Below, piece by piece: positions 26,619 to 37,123 of a stretch of DNA of 64,000 nt. Position 1 is the stretch's first letter. Every line of letters begins with the position of its first letter. The translations under genes were made by a program, and so were the position numbers. Origin of the DNA: Pseudomonas koreensis (GTDB taxonomy: Bacteria; Pseudomonadota; Gammaproteobacteria; Pseudomonadales; Pseudomonadaceae); the NCBI RefSeq assembly GCF_012986595.1, contig NZ_JAAQYM010000004.1:1-64000 (forward strand). The letters run 5' to 3'. The notes beneath the pieces are model-generated. The model was not told the origin of the DNA. It did not search any database and was given only the letters and a program-made list of their open reading frames with translations.

Positions 26619-27539
26619 TCAACGCTTGAGTGGCAGCTTGGTGATCGCGAAACCGGCGAGCAGGATCGCTGAATACAGCATCAGCTCCCGTGATACCGGC
26701 GTGCCTTCGTACCAGGCGCCGATGAGCAGGGCGAATACCGGAAAAATGATGAACACGAACGACAGCAATACCGGGCTCAGGCGTTTGAGCAGGATGAAAT
26801 ACACGATGAAGCCGCCCACCGACGCCACCAGTCCGAGGTAGAGCAGGGCGCCCCAGGAGCGTGCGGTGATGTCCTTGAAGACCGGTGCTTCTACATTCAA
26901 CCCGACAATAAATAACATCAGCCCGGCGATGCCGATCGGCAGGGTGTTGTAGGTGATCACGCTGATCGCGCTGCCGTGTTTCTTGGTCACCACGTAGCAC
27001 AGCGCATGCAGGATCGCCGCACACAGAATCGCCAGCACACCGAGCCATTCGGCCTGATCCAGATGCAGGCCCTGGCTGCGAATGATCATGAACAGGCTGG
27101 CGAAACCGATGGCGATGCCGAGCAACTGTGTCGGGAGGATTTTCTCGCGCAGAAACAGCGCGGAAAAAATCAGGATGAACACCGGCATGCAACTGAACAG
27201 CAGCGCGGTCAGACCGGACGAAACATGCAGTTCGCCGTAGTTGAGCAAGTAGTACGGCAGGCTGAAATACGACAGCGTGACGAACACGAAAAACCAGTGA
27301 CTCTGCCGCGGGAACAGCAGCGGCGCCTTGCGCAACACGGCGAAGCTGAGGAACAGCGGGAAGGCAATCAGAAAGCGCAGCCCCGCAGCCGTCAGCGGCG
27401 GCACGCTTTCCACGGCAATCTTGATCCCCAGCCAGGTGGTGCCCCAACTCAGACAGACGATCAGAAACAGCGTGCAGGTGAGCAAACCGGCGAGCCAGGG
27501 CTTGCTGGCGCTTAACGGGGCGCTGATGGCAGTCGACAT
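26619..27539 (-). CDS. DMT-superfamily (EamA) transporter
   Basis: A protein of 306 residues with about ten membrane helices in two EamA repeats (for example WGTTWLGIKIAVESVPPLTAAGLRF and the second-half FIIFPVFALLIGAWYEG). Relatives export amino acids or other metabolites across the inner membrane. It is divergent to a MocR regulator with a 90-bp shared promoter region and is followed by alaX. Confidence 0.87.
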   Translation of the reverse strand: MSTAISAPLSASKPWLAGLLTCTLFLIVCLSWGTTWLGIKIAVESVPPLTAAGLRFLIAFPLFLSFAVLRKAPLLFPRQSHWFFVFVTLSYFSLPYYLLNYGELHVSSGLTALLFSCMPVFILIFSALFLREKILPTQLLGIAIGFASLFMIIRSQGLHLDQAEWLGVLAILCAAILHALCYVVTKKHGSAISVITYNTLPIGIAGLMLFIVGLNVEAPVFKDITARSWGALLYLGLVASVGGFIVYFILLKRLSPVLLSFVFIIFPVFALLIGAWYEGTPVSRELMLYSAILLAGFAITKLPLKR

Positions 27540-27629
27540 GCTTGTACTCCGCAGCAGAGGAATTGACCTCGTCAGTGAAAAGGACTATCCCTGATTGCAC
27601 CTGTTTTCAGCACGCTATTCGGGGCGACA

Positions 27630-29039
27630 ATGACTGTCAAAGTAAGTATTGCCATGGTGTCAATCCTGCGTGACGGCCTCGCCAATGGCGTCGGCGTGAA
27701 GTACAAACGCCTGGCGGATGCGGTGGAAAAAGCGATTGCCGAAGGGGTGATCGCTGCCGGCGCGAAGTTGCCGCCGCACCGGTTATTGGCCGACAGCCTC
27801 GGCGTTACCATCGGCACCGTCAGTCGTGCCTATGGCGAATTGGAACGGGTCGGTCTGGTCGTCGCGCGTGTAGGAGACGGCACTTTCGTGCGTCAGCGCG
27901 GGATGGAACGAACGCGGGACAAGGGCTTTCGCAATGTCAGCGAAGAGCCGCGGGCTTGCTTCGACATGAGTCGGAATCAGCCGATTCCCGGGCAGGAAAG
28001 CGCTTTCATGAGTCTGACCCTACAGACCCTGGCCCACGATTCGCACAGCCTGCAGCAGTTGACCGGCTACACCGCCGAAACCGGCTTGCCCCGGCACCGA
28101 CAGGCGGGCGCTTACTGGCTGAGCCATGGGGCATTTCAGGCGGATGCCGATCAGGTGTTGTGCGTCAACGGTGGTCAGCACGGGCTGCTGTGCGCATTGA
28201 TGGGCTTGCTCAAGGCGGGTGACACGGTGGTCACCGAGCATCTTTCCTACCCGGGTTTGATCAGCGTCGCCCGCCAACTCGGGATCAAACTGATCGGTGT
28301 CGCAATGGATGCCGAAGGCCTGTTGCCGTCGGCACTGGAGGAGGTCTGCCGGCAGCATCGGGTGTCGGCATTGTATTGCACACCCACGATCCAGAATCCT
28401 ACGGCGGCGGTGATGTCGGTACCACGGCGCGAAGCCATTGCCGACATCTGCCGGCAACACAATCTGCTGATCTTCGAGGACGAGGCGCATGCGCTGCTGG
28501 ATCGCCAGCGACCGCTGCCCCTGAGCGCGTTTGCGCCGGAGCGGGCGGTGCTGATCGGCAGTTTGAGCAAAGCGGTGTCAGCCGGGCTGCGTGTCGGTTA
28601 CCTGCACGCGCCGCACGCGTTACTCGGGCGTTTGAGTTCAGCCATTCGCGGGACGTGCTGGATGGCCAATCCGTTGGCAATGGAGGTGGCGTGCCGCTGG
28701 ATCGAAAGCGGCATTGCCACACAACTGCTCAACGAGCAAATCAGTGAAATTGGCCGGCGCAAGGCCCTGGTCAGCGCGACGTTGCAAGACCTGGCGTACA
28801 GGACGCACGTCAACAGCCCGCATTTCTGGATCGAAGTACCCGAGCTATGGCGCGCGTCGCAGATTGCTGCGGAACTGAAGGAGAACAACTACCTGGTGTC
28901 CACCGCCGAAGCCTTTGCGGTCGGGCATGCGGCGGTGCCGCAGTTCATTCGGGCGAGTGTGTGCAACTCGGTGGGGGATGACCGGTTATTGCTGGGCGGG
29001 TTTGAAGCGTTGGCCAGGGCATTAACAGAGACCGTGTGA
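27630..29039 (+). CDS. MocR-type regulator (GntR helix-turn-helix fused to PLP aminotransferase fold)
   Basis: A protein of 469 residues. The N-terminal GntR winged helix has KLPPHRLLADSLGVTIGTVSRAY (about 47-69). The rest is a fold-type I aminotransferase domain with the PLP lysine in IGSLSKAVSAGLRVGY. MocR regulators sense an amino acid or vitamin B6 through the PLP domain and control a divergent gene. Here the target should be the DMT exporter and alaX. Confidence 0.9.
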   Translation: MTVKVSIAMVSILRDGLANGVGVKYKRLADAVEKAIAEGVIAAGAKLPPHRLLADSLGVTIGTVSRAYGELERVGLVVARVGDGTFVRQRGMERTRDKGFRNVSEEPRACFDMSRNQPIPGQESAFMSLTLQTLAHDSHSLQQLTGYTAETGLPRHRQAGAYWLSHGAFQADADQVLCVNGGQHGLLCALMGLLKAGDTVVTEHLSYPGLISVARQLGIKLIGVAMDAEGLLPSALEEVCRQHRVSALYCTPTIQNPTAAVMSVPRREAIADICRQHNLLIFEDEAHALLDRQRPLPLSAFAPERAVLIGSLSKAVSAGLRVGYLHAPHALLGRLSSAIRGTCWMANPLAMEVACRWIESGIATQLLNEQISEIGRRKALVSATLQDLAYRTHVNSPHFWIEVPELWRASQIAAELKENNYLVSTAEAFAVGHAAVPQFIRASVCNSVGDDRLLLGGFEALARALTETV

Positions 29040-29089
29040 TCGTTCATCGCGGGCACACCCGCGATGGCGCCAGATCAGCCTCCACAAAT

Positions 29090-29908
29090 CTACTTGAACC
29101 GCCGCTCCACACCTTTCTCCACCAGAATCTTCGCCGAAATCTCTTCCACCGAAAAATGCGTGGAGTTGATGTGAGGAATGTTCTCGCGGCGGAACAGGTT
29201 TTCCACTTCGCGCACTTCGAATTCGCACTGGGCGTAGCTCGAGTAGCGGCTGTTGGGCTTGCGCTCGTTGCGGATCGCGGTGAGGCGGTCCGGGTCGATG
29301 GTCAGGCCGAACAGTTTGTGCTGATGGGCGCGCAGGGCGGTCGGCAGGGTCAGGCGCTCCATGTCGTCTTCGGTCAGCGGGTAGTTGGCCGCGCGGATGC
29401 CGAATTGCATCGCCATGTACAGACACGTCGGCGTCTTACCACAACGCGACACGCCCACTAGTATCAGGTCGGCCTTGTCGTAATAGTGGGTGCGCGCGCC
29501 GTCGTCGTTGTCGAGGGCGAAGTTCACCGCCTCGATGCGCTCCATGTAATTGGAGTTGTGCCCGATCGAATGCGACTTGCCGACGGTGTAGGAAGAATGC
29601 TCGGTCAGTTCTTGTTCGAGCGGCGCCAGGAAGGTCGAGAAAATGTCGATCATGAAACCATTGGAGGTCGCGAGAATCTCACGGATGTCCTGATTGACGA
29701 TGGTGTCGAAGATGATCGGGCGCAAGCCGTCGGTTTCAGCGGCTTTGTTGATTTGTTGTACCATGGCCCGCGCTTTGTCCACGTTGTCGATATACGGCCG
29801 CGTGAGCTTGGTGAAGGTAATGTTTTCGAACTGCGCCAGAAGGCTTTGACCCAGGGTTTCGGCGGTAATGCCGGTGCCATCGGAGATAAAGAAAGCAGAT
29901 CGTTTCAT
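29090..29908 (-). CDS. ppsR: PEP synthase regulatory protein (kinase/pyrophosphorylase, DUF299)
   Basis: A protein of 272 residues with N-terminal [19 protein letters not shown] and the P-loop-like [10 protein letters not shown] near residue 150. It inactivates PEP synthase by ADP-dependent phosphorylation of a threonine and reactivates it by phosphorolysis. It is divergent to ppsA with 174 bp between. The start at 29908 has an AAGGTG ribosome site, preferred over an in-frame ATG at 29974. Confidence 0.94.
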   Translation of the reverse strand: MKRSAFFISDGTGITAETLGQSLLAQFENITFTKLTRPYIDNVDKARAMVQQINKAAETDGLRPIIFDTIVNQDIREILATSNGFMIDIFSTFLAPLEQELTEHSSYTVGKSHSIGHNSNYMERIEAVNFALDNDDGARTHYYDKADLILVGVSRCGKTPTCLYMAMQFGIRAANYPLTEDDMERLTLPTALRAHQHKLFGLTIDPDRLTAIRNERKPNSRYSSYAQCEFEVREVENLFRRENIPHINSTHFSVEEISAKILVEKGVERRFK

Positions 29909-30082
29909 TTGCACCTTGGGCCTTAAGCTAATGAGCATTCTTGGATATGATAGGCGCGATTTGCCGGCCGCCATTGGCCCGCATTCTCACTTATTTTCCA
30001 GGTCCAGGCCATACAGCCGGCCAACGCTCCCCCGAGCTGCCGGTTTCTGAGCTTTTCCAACACAGTTAGTGGAGAGATCACC

Positions 30083-32458
30083 TTGGTAGAGTACGTAGTT
30101 TCCCTCGATAAGCTCGGCAAACACGATGTTGAGCATGTGGGGGGCAAGAACGCATCCCTGGGCGAGATGATCAGCAACCTGGCGGGTGCCGGTGTGTCGG
30201 TCCCCGGCGGCTTTGCCACCACCGCGCAGGCCTATCGCGACTTTCTCGAACTGAGCGGCCTCAACGATCAGATCCACAAGGCTCTCGACGCCCTGGACGT
30301 CGACGACGTCAATGCGCTGGCCAAGACTGGCGCGCAGATCCGTCAATGGATCATGGACGCCGAATTCCCTGAAAAACTCAATGCCGAGATCCGCACCGCG
30401 TTCGCCGCGTTGTCGGCCGGTAATCCTGACGTGGCCGTGGCCGTGCGTTCCTCGGCAACCGCCGAAGACTTGCCGGACGCATCGTTTGCCGGCCAGCAGG
30501 AAACCTTCCTGAACATCCGTGGTGTGGAAAACGTTATCCGCGCCGCCAAAGAGGTGTTCGCCTCGCTGTTCAACGACCGTGCGATTTCCTACCGCGTGCA
30601 CCAGGGCTTCGACCACAAACTGGTCGCCCTGTCGGCAGGCGTGCAGCGCATGGTGCGTTCGGAAACCGGCACCGCCGGCGTGATGTTCACCCTCGATACC
30701 GAATCCGGTTTCCGTGACGTGGTGTTCATCACCGGCGCCTACGGCCTGGGCGAAACCGTCGTACAAGGCGCGGTGAACCCCGACGAATTCTACGTACACA
30801 AAGGCACCCTGGAGGCTGGTCGCCCGGCGATCCTGCGGCGCAACCTCGGCAGCAAAGCGATCAAGATGATCTACGGCGACGAGGCCAAGGCCGGTCGTTC
30901 CGTGAAGACTGTCGATGTCGACAAGGCTGAACGCGCGCGCTTCTGCCTGACCGACGCCGAAGTCAGCGAACTGGCCAAGCAGGCGATGATCATCGAGAAG
31001 CACTATGGCTGCCCGATGGACATTGAATGGGCCAAGGACGGTGACGACGGCAAGCTGTACATCGTGCAAGCGCGTCCGGAAACCGTGAAAAGCCGTACCC
31101 AGGTCAACGTCATGGAACGTTACCTGTTGAAAGAAACCGGCACTGTGCTGGTGGAAGGTCGTGCCATTGGCCAGCGCATCGGCGCCGGTAAAGTGCGGAT
31201 CATCAAGGACGTCTCGGAAATGGACAAAGTCCAGGCCGGCGACGTATTGGTCTCCGACATGACCGACCCGGACTGGGAACCGGTCATGAAGCGCGCCAGC
31301 GCCATCGTCACCAACCGTGGCGGCCGTACCTGCCACGCGGCGATCATCGCCCGTGAACTGGGGATTCCGGCGGTGGTGGGTTGCGGCAACGCCACTCAGC
31401 TGCTGAAGGATGGCCAGGGTGTGACCGTGTCCTGCGCCGAAGGCGATACCGGTTACATTTTCGAAGGCGAGCTGGGCTTCGACGTCAAGAAAAACTCCGT
31501 GGACGCCATGCCGGAGCTGCCGTTCAAGATCATGATGAACGTCGGCAACCCGGACCGTGCCTTCGACTTCGCACAGCTGCCAAACGCCGGTGTGGGCCTG
31601 GCCCGTCTGGAGTTCATCATCAACCGCATGATCGGCGTGCACCCCAAGGCACTGCTGAACTACGACGGCCTGCCGCAGGAAATCAAGGACAGCGTCGACA
31701 AGCGCATCGCCGGTTACGACGATCCGGTCGGCTTCTACGTCGAAAAACTGGTTGAAGGCATCAGCACCCTCGCTGCTGCGTTCTGGCCGAAGAAGGTCAT
31801 CGTGCGGCTGTCGGACTTCAAGTCCAACGAGTACGCCAACCTGATCGGCGGCAAGCTGTACGAGCCGGAAGAAGAAAACCCGATGCTGGGCTTCCGTGGC
31901 GCTTCGCGTTACATCAGCGAATCGTTCCGTGACTGCTTCGAACTCGAATGCCGCGCGCTGAAGCGCGTACGCAACGAGATGGGCCTGACCAACGTCGAAA
32001 TCATGGTGCCGTTCGTCCGTACCCTCGGCGAAGCCAGCCAAGTGGTCGACCTGCTCGCCGAAAACGGCCTGGCCCGTGGCGACAACGGTCTGCGCGTGAT
32101 CATGATGTGCGAGCTGCCGTCCAACGCGATTCTCGCTGAAGAGTTCCTCGAATTCTTCGACGGCTTCTCGATCGGTTCCAACGACCTGACCCAGCTGACA
32201 CTGGGCCTGGACCGTGACTCCGGGATCATCGCGCACCTGTTCGACGAGCGTAATCCGGCGGTGAAGAAGCTGCTGGCGAACGCGATTGCCGCGTGCAACA
32301 AGGCCGGCAAGTACATCGGCATCTGCGGTCAGGGCCCTTCGGACCACCCGGACCTGGCCAAATGGCTGATGGAGCAGGGCATCGAAAGCGTGTCGCTGAA
32401 CCCCGACTCCGTATTGGAAACCTGGTTCTTCCTCGCGGAAGGTCAGGCACCGGCCTGA
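30083..32458 (+). CDS. ppsA: Phosphoenolpyruvate synthase
   Basis: A protein of 791 residues, the normal length. An N-terminal ATP-binding domain ([30 protein letters not shown]) is followed by the phosphohistidine swivel domain with [21 protein letters not shown]. The C-terminal PEP domain ends in [11 protein letters not shown] with the catalytic Cys. It converts pyruvate and ATP to PEP, AMP and phosphate during growth on C3 acids, fitting the propionate pathway nearby. The start codon is TTG at 30083 behind GGAGAG. Confidence 0.95.
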   Translation: MVEYVVSLDKLGKHDVEHVGGKNASLGEMISNLAGAGVSVPGGFATTAQAYRDFLELSGLNDQIHKALDALDVDDVNALAKTGAQIRQWIMDAEFPEKLNAEIRTAFAALSAGNPDVAVAVRSSATAEDLPDASFAGQQETFLNIRGVENVIRAAKEVFASLFNDRAISYRVHQGFDHKLVALSAGVQRMVRSETGTAGVMFTLDTESGFRDVVFITGAYGLGETVVQGAVNPDEFYVHKGTLEAGRPAILRRNLGSKAIKMIYGDEAKAGRSVKTVDVDKAERARFCLTDAEVSELAKQAMIIEKHYGCPMDIEWAKDGDDGKLYIVQARPETVKSRTQVNVMERYLLKETGTVLVEGRAIGQRIGAGKVRIIKDVSEMDKVQAGDVLVSDMTDPDWEPVMKRASAIVTNRGGRTCHAAIIARELGIPAVVGCGNATQLLKDGQGVTVSCAEGDTGYIFEGELGFDVKKNSVDAMPELPFKIMMNVGNPDRAFDFAQLPNAGVGLARLEFIINRMIGVHPKALLNYDGLPQEIKDSVDKRIAGYDDPVGFYVEKLVEGISTLAAAFWPKKVIVRLSDFKSNEYANLIGGKLYEPEEENPMLGFRGASRYISESFRDCFELECRALKRVRNEMGLTNVEIMVPFVRTLGEASQVVDLLAENGLARGDNGLRVIMMCELPSNAILAEEFLEFFDGFSIGSNDLTQLTLGLDRDSGIIAHLFDERNPAVKKLLANAIAACNKAGKYIGICGQGPSDHPDLAKWLMEQGIESVSLNPDSVLETWFFLAEGQAPA

Positions 32459-32510
32459 TAAGTATGTGAACGGCCCGCTCCCGCAGGGGAGCGGGGCCTT
32501 GAGATTGAGT

Positions 32511-32543
32511 AGGGCGGGCTCCTGTAGATGCCGCCCTTTTTTG
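32511..32543 (+). terminator. Intrinsic terminator after ppsA
   Basis: Stem AGGGCGG/CCGCCCT (32511-32517 and 32531-32537) followed by a T-run. A second, longer GC hairpin without T-run lies just before it (about 32471-32498). Confidence 0.8.
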
Positions 32544-32555
32544 TGCAAGAGCATT

Positions 32556-33545
32556 ATGCAAAGCAGCAGCAACCTATTTCCTGTCGCCCTGATCAGCGCC
32601 GAACGACGCGGTGATCTGAGCGAAGACGTCTATCGTTTGAAACCCGGCAACAGCCCGGACTGGTCCGTGGAGATCGCCGTGACCCGCTTGGGCATGGCCG
32701 ACGAGCCAGCCTCCCGTGGCGTGCCGGTGATTCTGCTGCACGGCAGTTTTTCCAATCGACGCTTCTGGTTTTCCCCCAAAGGCCTGGGTTTGGGCGCCTA
32801 CCTGACGCGCCTGGGCTTCGATGTGTGGATCCCGGAAATGCGCGGCCACGGCCTGTCGCAGCGCAACGAAGACTATCGGCGCAATCGCGTGGCCGACTAC
32901 GCCCGTTACGATCTGCCGGCGATTGCCGCGTTCGTGCGCGAGCAGAGCGGGCAGGTGCCGCACTGGATCGGCCATTCGCTGGGCGGCATCACCCTGGCGG
33001 CGGCGCTGGGCGGCGAATACCTCGGCGAGCCGGCGGTGGCCTCGGCGGCGTTTTTCGGCACCCAGGTCAGTCGCACGTATTGGCCGCTGAAGATCCCGCC
33101 GGTGGAGTGGAGCGGGCGCTTCATTCTCAAGCGTTTCGCGCAATTGTCCGGCTCACGCCTCAAGCGCGGTCCGGAAGACGAGCCGATCGGGCTGGCGCTG
33201 GAAAGCATGCGCTGGTACGGCCTGTTCGGGCGTTTTGGCGACAAGGACAAGGATTGGTGGGCCGGTCTCGCCGAGGTGCAGGTGCCGGTTCTGGCCGTAA
33301 CGGCGGTGGGGGATCATCAGGATCCGGCGTGGGCCTGTCGCAAACTGTTCGAACAGATCGGTTCCGAGCACAAACAGTTCGTCAATCTGGGGCGCGAACA
33401 GGGCTTCAGCGACAACTTCGGGCATGTCGAGATGCTGGTGAGCAAGGCAGCGCAAGCCGAGGTCTGGCCGCTGGTGGCGCGCTGGCTGCAGGATCAGCAC
33501 ACACCATTGCTGGGCGAAAAGCCGGATCTGGCCGCCGCGGTCTGA
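32556..33545 (+). CDS. Alpha/beta hydrolase
   Basis: A protein of 329 residues with oxyanion-loop ILLHGSFSNRRFW, nucleophile elbow IGHSLGG, and a late His in FGHVEML. The arrangement fits an esterase or lipase-like hydrolase. No signal peptide is seen, so it is probably cytosolic. The substrate is unknown. The start at 32556 lies only 12 bp after the terminator T-run, so the promoter must overlap the end of ppsA, or read-through supplies transcript. It is always found beside ppsA in Pseudomonas as far as I know. Confidence 0.82.
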   Translation: MQSSSNLFPVALISAERRGDLSEDVYRLKPGNSPDWSVEIAVTRLGMADEPASRGVPVILLHGSFSNRRFWFSPKGLGLGAYLTRLGFDVWIPEMRGHGLSQRNEDYRRNRVADYARYDLPAIAAFVREQSGQVPHWIGHSLGGITLAAALGGEYLGEPAVASAAFFGTQVSRTYWPLKIPPVEWSGRFILKRFAQLSGSRLKRGPEDEPIGLALESMRWYGLFGRFGDKDKDWWAGLAEVQVPVLAVTAVGDHQDPAWACRKLFEQIGSEHKQFVNLGREQGFSDNFGHVEMLVSKAAQAEVWPLVARWLQDQHTPLLGEKPDLAAAV

Positions 33546-33771
33546 GTCGAAGGCTCTGAAAAGGGCATTTCGTTCGGATCGGCTTGCGGCTAAGATATGA
33601 CGCATTGTGCAATTCTGGTCATATTTGGTGGCTGTTTAGCTATTACGTTTCAGCGTTTGTTCAGGTTCGTTCAGCGACCATTGCATGAACTAAGGTAAAC
33701 AGCGACCGCCGGGACTCGTTACAAAAGAGTGCGACATCCTTGATCGTCTTCCTTGTTACAGGAGTTTTTCG

Positions 33772-34263
33772 ATGAACCATTACCTCACGCCTGACCTGTG
33801 CGACGCCTATCCGGAGCTGGTGCAGGTGCTGGAACCGATGTTCAGCAATTTCGGCGGCCGTGATTCCTTCGGCGGCGAAATCGTGACCGTCAAATGCTTC
33901 GAAGACAACTCGCTGGTCAAGGAACAGGCCGAGCTCAAGGGCAACGGCAAGGTGCTGGTGGTCGATGGCGGCGGTTCGCTGCGTCGCGCGCTGCTGGGCG
34001 ACATGATCGCCGAGAAAGCCGCGAAAAACGGCTGGGAAGGGATGGTCATCTACGGTTGCATCCGTGATGTCGACGTCATTGCCCAGACCGATCTCGGCGT
34101 GCAGGCGCTGGCCAGCCATCCGATGAAGACCGAAAAGCGCGGCATCGGCGACCTCAACGTGCCAGTGACTTTCGCCGGTGTGACGTTCCACCCGGGCCAC
34201 TACATTTATGCGGACAACAACGGCGTGATCGTTTCGCCAAGTCCGCTGCAGATGCCTGAATAA
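33772..34263 (+). CDS. rraA: RraA, regulator of ribonuclease E activity
   Basis: A protein of 163 residues with the RraA pattern [21 protein letters not shown] and YGCIRDVD. In Escherichia coli RraA binds RNase E and inhibits RNA decay. Many RraA-family members are instead metal-dependent aldolases, and the G-x-x-R-D pattern is kept here, so either function is possible. A GGAG ribosome site supports the start. Confidence 0.9.
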   Translation: MNHYLTPDLCDAYPELVQVLEPMFSNFGGRDSFGGEIVTVKCFEDNSLVKEQAELKGNGKVLVVDGGGSLRRALLGDMIAEKAAKNGWEGMVIYGCIRDVDVIAQTDLGVQALASHPMKTEKRGIGDLNVPVTFAGVTFHPGHYIYADNNGVIVSPSPLQMPE

Positions 34264-34284
34264 GTTTTCGATAAAGGGATGCGG

Positions 34285-35280
34285 ATGTTCGAGGAAGAAA
34301 ACGCGCAGTGGGGGCTGGTGCACGCCCTGGTACTGGACGGTAAAGGCGGTGCGCGTTCGATAGCCCGGACTGAGCTCGACGATCTGCAGCTGCAGGCGCA
34401 TGAGAGCCTGTGGCTGCACTGGGATCGCAGTCACCCGCAAACCCAGACCTGGCTGCGCAAATCCAGCGGCCTGAATGAATTCGCCTGCGACCTGCTGCTC
34501 GAAGAAAATACCCGGCCGCGCCTGTTGCCATTGCCGGATGCCGAGCTCCTGCTGTTTCTGCGCGGGGTCAACCTCAATCCAGGTGCCGAGCCGGAAGACA
34601 TGGTCTCGGTGCGGATTTTCGCCTCCGCCCAGCGCGTCATCTCGTTGCGTTTGCGTCCGCTGCGCGCCACCGATGAACTGTTGGCGCTGTTGAGTGAGGG
34701 CCAAGGCCCGAAAACTTCCTCGGAATTGATCCTCTATCTGGCGCAATTGCTCACCCACAAGGTGCAGGATCTGGTCACGTGCCTGTCGGAACTGGTCGAT
34801 GAAGAGGAAGAAAAACTGGATGCCGACGAACGGTATACCCCCGAGCATGGCTCGATTTTGCACATCCGTCGCCGGGCGGCCGGACTGAAGCGTTTTCTGG
34901 CACCGCAGCGGGATATTTTCGGACAACTGACGCGGATAAAACTGCCGTGGTTTGTCGACGATGACGCCGACTACTGGAACGAATTGAACAACAGCCTGAC
35001 CCGCTATCTCGAAGAGCTCGAATTGACCCGAGAGCGCATGGGGCTTGTGCTGGAGGCCGAAGACCGGCGTTTGAACGTGCGCATGAATCGCACGATGTAC
35101 CGCTTCGGCATCATCACCTGCATCTTCCTGCCGATGAGTTTTCTCACCGGTCTGCTGGGTATCAACGTCGGCGGAATTCCGTTCTCGAGCAGCCCTTATG
35201 GTTTCCTGATTGCCTGCCTGACCGTGCTGGCGATGGCCTTCGGTCAGTGGTGGTTATTCCGCCGTTTGCGCTGGGTATGA
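34285..35280 (+). CDS. cmaX: CorA/ZntB-family divalent cation transporter (CmaX)
   Basis: A protein of 331 residues. A long acidic and coiled-coil cytosolic domain precedes two C-terminal membrane helices. The loop motif between them reads GIN (LLGINVGG) where CorA has GMN. ZntB-type proteins carry zinc or magnesium. In P. aeruginosa the equivalent gene, cmaX, heads the cmpX-sigX-oprF neighbourhood as here. The ATG at 34285 is chosen since AAGGG is well spaced from it, while the ATG at 34279 touches the ribosome site. Confidence 0.86.
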   Translation: MFEEENAQWGLVHALVLDGKGGARSIARTELDDLQLQAHESLWLHWDRSHPQTQTWLRKSSGLNEFACDLLLEENTRPRLLPLPDAELLLFLRGVNLNPGAEPEDMVSVRIFASAQRVISLRLRPLRATDELLALLSEGQGPKTSSELILYLAQLLTHKVQDLVTCLSELVDEEEEKLDADERYTPEHGSILHIRRRAAGLKRFLAPQRDIFGQLTRIKLPWFVDDDADYWNELNNSLTRYLEELELTRERMGLVLEAEDRRLNVRMNRTMYRFGIITCIFLPMSFLTGLLGINVGGIPFSSSPYGFLIACLTVLAMAFGQWWLFRRLRWV

Positions 35281-35343
35281 AAATGCAACATGTGACCCGA
35301 CCAAATCTGCCCGCGTCTTTCACAGACATCACGAGAGGTGCGT

Positions 35344-35592
35344 ATGCACGATCCGTTTGAACAGTCTCTGCGCGACATGCTCAACGCCTCGCCGTCCAGC
35401 CGCGACGACGACGCTTGCTTGGGTCGCGTACTCAAAACCGCCAACCGCCAGGTCGGCGCCGGTGATCTGTTCAGCCTGCTGGGCCGCTGGCTGCCCGCGC
35501 TGATGATCGCCCTGAATAACGGATCGGCACACGTCTCGCCGGTTTCCCGTCTTCGTAAAACTACTGCACGCACTGCTGATAAGGCTGATTGA
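35344..35592 (+). CDS. crfX: Small conserved cytoplasmic protein CrfX/CfrX
   Basis: A protein of 82 residues, hydrophilic at the start with one moderately hydrophobic stretch (LFSLLGRWLPALMIAL). It was recognised by position: in Pseudomonas a small gene of this size always precedes cmpX. Its function is not established. The ATG at 35344 follows AGAGG; its stop lies 2 bp before the cmpX ATG, so the pair is translationally linked. Confidence 0.78.
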   Translation: MHDPFEQSLRDMLNASPSSRDDDACLGRVLKTANRQVGAGDLFSLLGRWLPALMIALNNGSAHVSPVSRLRKTTARTADKAD

Positions 35593-35594
35593 AT

Positions 35595-36419
35595 ATGGAA
35601 CTTGATCTCTGGACTCAGAGCCTCGTCACTGCAATGACTGCGTTGTGGACCAAAGTCGCCAATTTCATCCCGAACCTGTTCGGCGCACTGGTCGTGCTGC
35701 TGTTGGGCTTCGTGGTGGCCAAGCTGCTCGATACCTTGCTCTCCAAGTTGCTCGCCAAGCTGGGCCTCGATCGCCTGATGGGCGGCACCGGGCTGACCAA
35801 GTTGATGTCGCGGGCCGGGCTGCAAGTGCCGATTTCGACTCTGATCGGCAAGATCGTCTATTGGTTCGTTCTGCTGATTTTCCTGGTTTCTGCAGCAGAG
35901 TCGCTTGGACTTGAGCGAGTTTCAGCTACGCTGGACATGCTGGCGCTGTATTTGCCGAAAGTTTTCGGTGCCGCGCTGGTGCTGCTGGTCGGTGTTTTGC
36001 TCGCACAACTGGCCAACGGCCTGGTGCGCGGGGCGGCGGAAGGCGTAGGACTGGACTACGCTTCGGGTTTGGGTCGCATTGCCCAGGGGCTGGTGATCAT
36101 CATCAGCATCTCGGTCGCGATCAGCCAGCTTGAGGTCAAGACTGACCTGCTGAACCATGTGATTGTCATTGTATTGATTACCGTTGGTCTGGCGGTTGCG
36201 CTGGCAATGGGGTTGGGAAGCCGGGAAATTGCCGGTCAGATTCTTGCGGGAATCTATGTGCGTGAGTTGTATCAGGTTGGGCAACAAGTGCGTGTTGGTG
36301 AGGTCGAAGGCCAGATCGAGGAAATCGGCACGGTTAAAACCACATTGCTGACCGATGACGGTGAGCTAGTCTCACTCTCCAATCGGATCCTGCTGGAACA
36401 GCATGTGAGTAGCCGCTAA
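35595..36419 (+). CDS. cmpX: CmpX, small mechanosensitive-channel-like membrane protein
   Basis: A protein of 274 residues with about five membrane helices (notably LFGALVVLLLGFVVAKLL and VFGAALVLLVGVLLAQL). A C-terminal beta-domain like MscS contains the VGEVEGQIEEIGTVKTTL stretch. CmpX affects envelope homeostasis and SigX activity in Pseudomonas (known for the family). It sits directly upstream of sigX. Confidence 0.9.
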   Translation: MELDLWTQSLVTAMTALWTKVANFIPNLFGALVVLLLGFVVAKLLDTLLSKLLAKLGLDRLMGGTGLTKLMSRAGLQVPISTLIGKIVYWFVLLIFLVSAAESLGLERVSATLDMLALYLPKVFGAALVLLVGVLLAQLANGLVRGAAEGVGLDYASGLGRIAQGLVIIISISVAISQLEVKTDLLNHVIVIVLITVGLAVALAMGLGSREIAGQILAGIYVRELYQVGQQVRVGEVEGQIEEIGTVKTTLLTDDGELVSLSNRILLEQHVSSR

Positions 36420-36506
36420 CCCGGCAAACCCTGCTAATGTATGCCGCCGCGAAATGCCCTGAGAGGGTAGCGGCGGACATTGACCTGACTGTCGGCACGA
36501 CTTGTT

Positions 36507-37097
36507 TTGAATAAAGCCCAAACGCTATCCACGCGCTATGACCCCCGTGAGCTCTCTGATGAGGAGCTGGTCGCGCGCTCGCATACCGAGCTGTTTCACG
36601 TAACGCGCGCCTATGAAGAGCTGATGCGCCGGTACCAGCGAACATTATTTAACGTTTGTGCGAGATATCTTGGGAACGATCGCGACGCAGACGATGTCTG
36701 TCAGGAAGTGATGCTGAAGGTGCTGTACGGCCTGAAGAACTTCGAGGGGAAATCGAAGTTCAAGACCTGGCTGTACAGCATCACTTACAACGAATGCATC
36801 ACGCAGTATCGGAAGGAACGGCGAAAGCGTCGCTTGATGGACGCTTTGAGTCTGGACCCCCTGGAAGAAGCGTCGGAAGAAAAGGCGCCGAAACCCGAGG
36901 AAAAGGGCGGACTTGATCGCTGGCTGGTGTATGTGAACCCGATTGACCGTGAAATTCTGGTGCTACGATTTGTCGCAGAACTTGAGTTTCAGGAGATCGC
37001 AGACATCATGCACATGGGTTTGAGTGCGACAAAAATGCGGTACAAACGTGCTCTAGACAAATTACGTGAGAAATTTGCAGGCATTGCTGAAACTTAG
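36507..37097 (+). CDS. sigX: ECF sigma factor SigX
   Basis: A protein of 196 residues. Region 2 (YQRTLFNVCARYLGNDRDADDVCQEV) and region 4 (LEFQEIADIMHMGLSATKMRYKRAL) are both intact. It lacks a neighbouring classical anti-sigma gene; CmpX is the suspected envelope partner. It drives transcription of oprF and of fatty-acid and envelope genes. The start is TTG at 36507 with no clear ribosome site, implying low translation. Confidence 0.95.
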   Translation: MNKAQTLSTRYDPRELSDEELVARSHTELFHVTRAYEELMRRYQRTLFNVCARYLGNDRDADDVCQEVMLKVLYGLKNFEGKSKFKTWLYSITYNECITQYRKERRKRRLMDALSLDPLEEASEEKAPKPEEKGGLDRWLVYVNPIDREILVLRFVAELEFQEIADIMHMGLSATKMRYKRALDKLREKFAGIAET

Positions 37098-37123
37098 TTC
37101 AGCGCAAATATCTCTTACGTGTA

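Noticed and set aside
29987..32572. Minus-strand 861-codon frame opposite ppsA
   Set aside because: It mirrors a highly biased GC-rich gene and has no protein-family features; ppsA on the plus strand is unmistakable.
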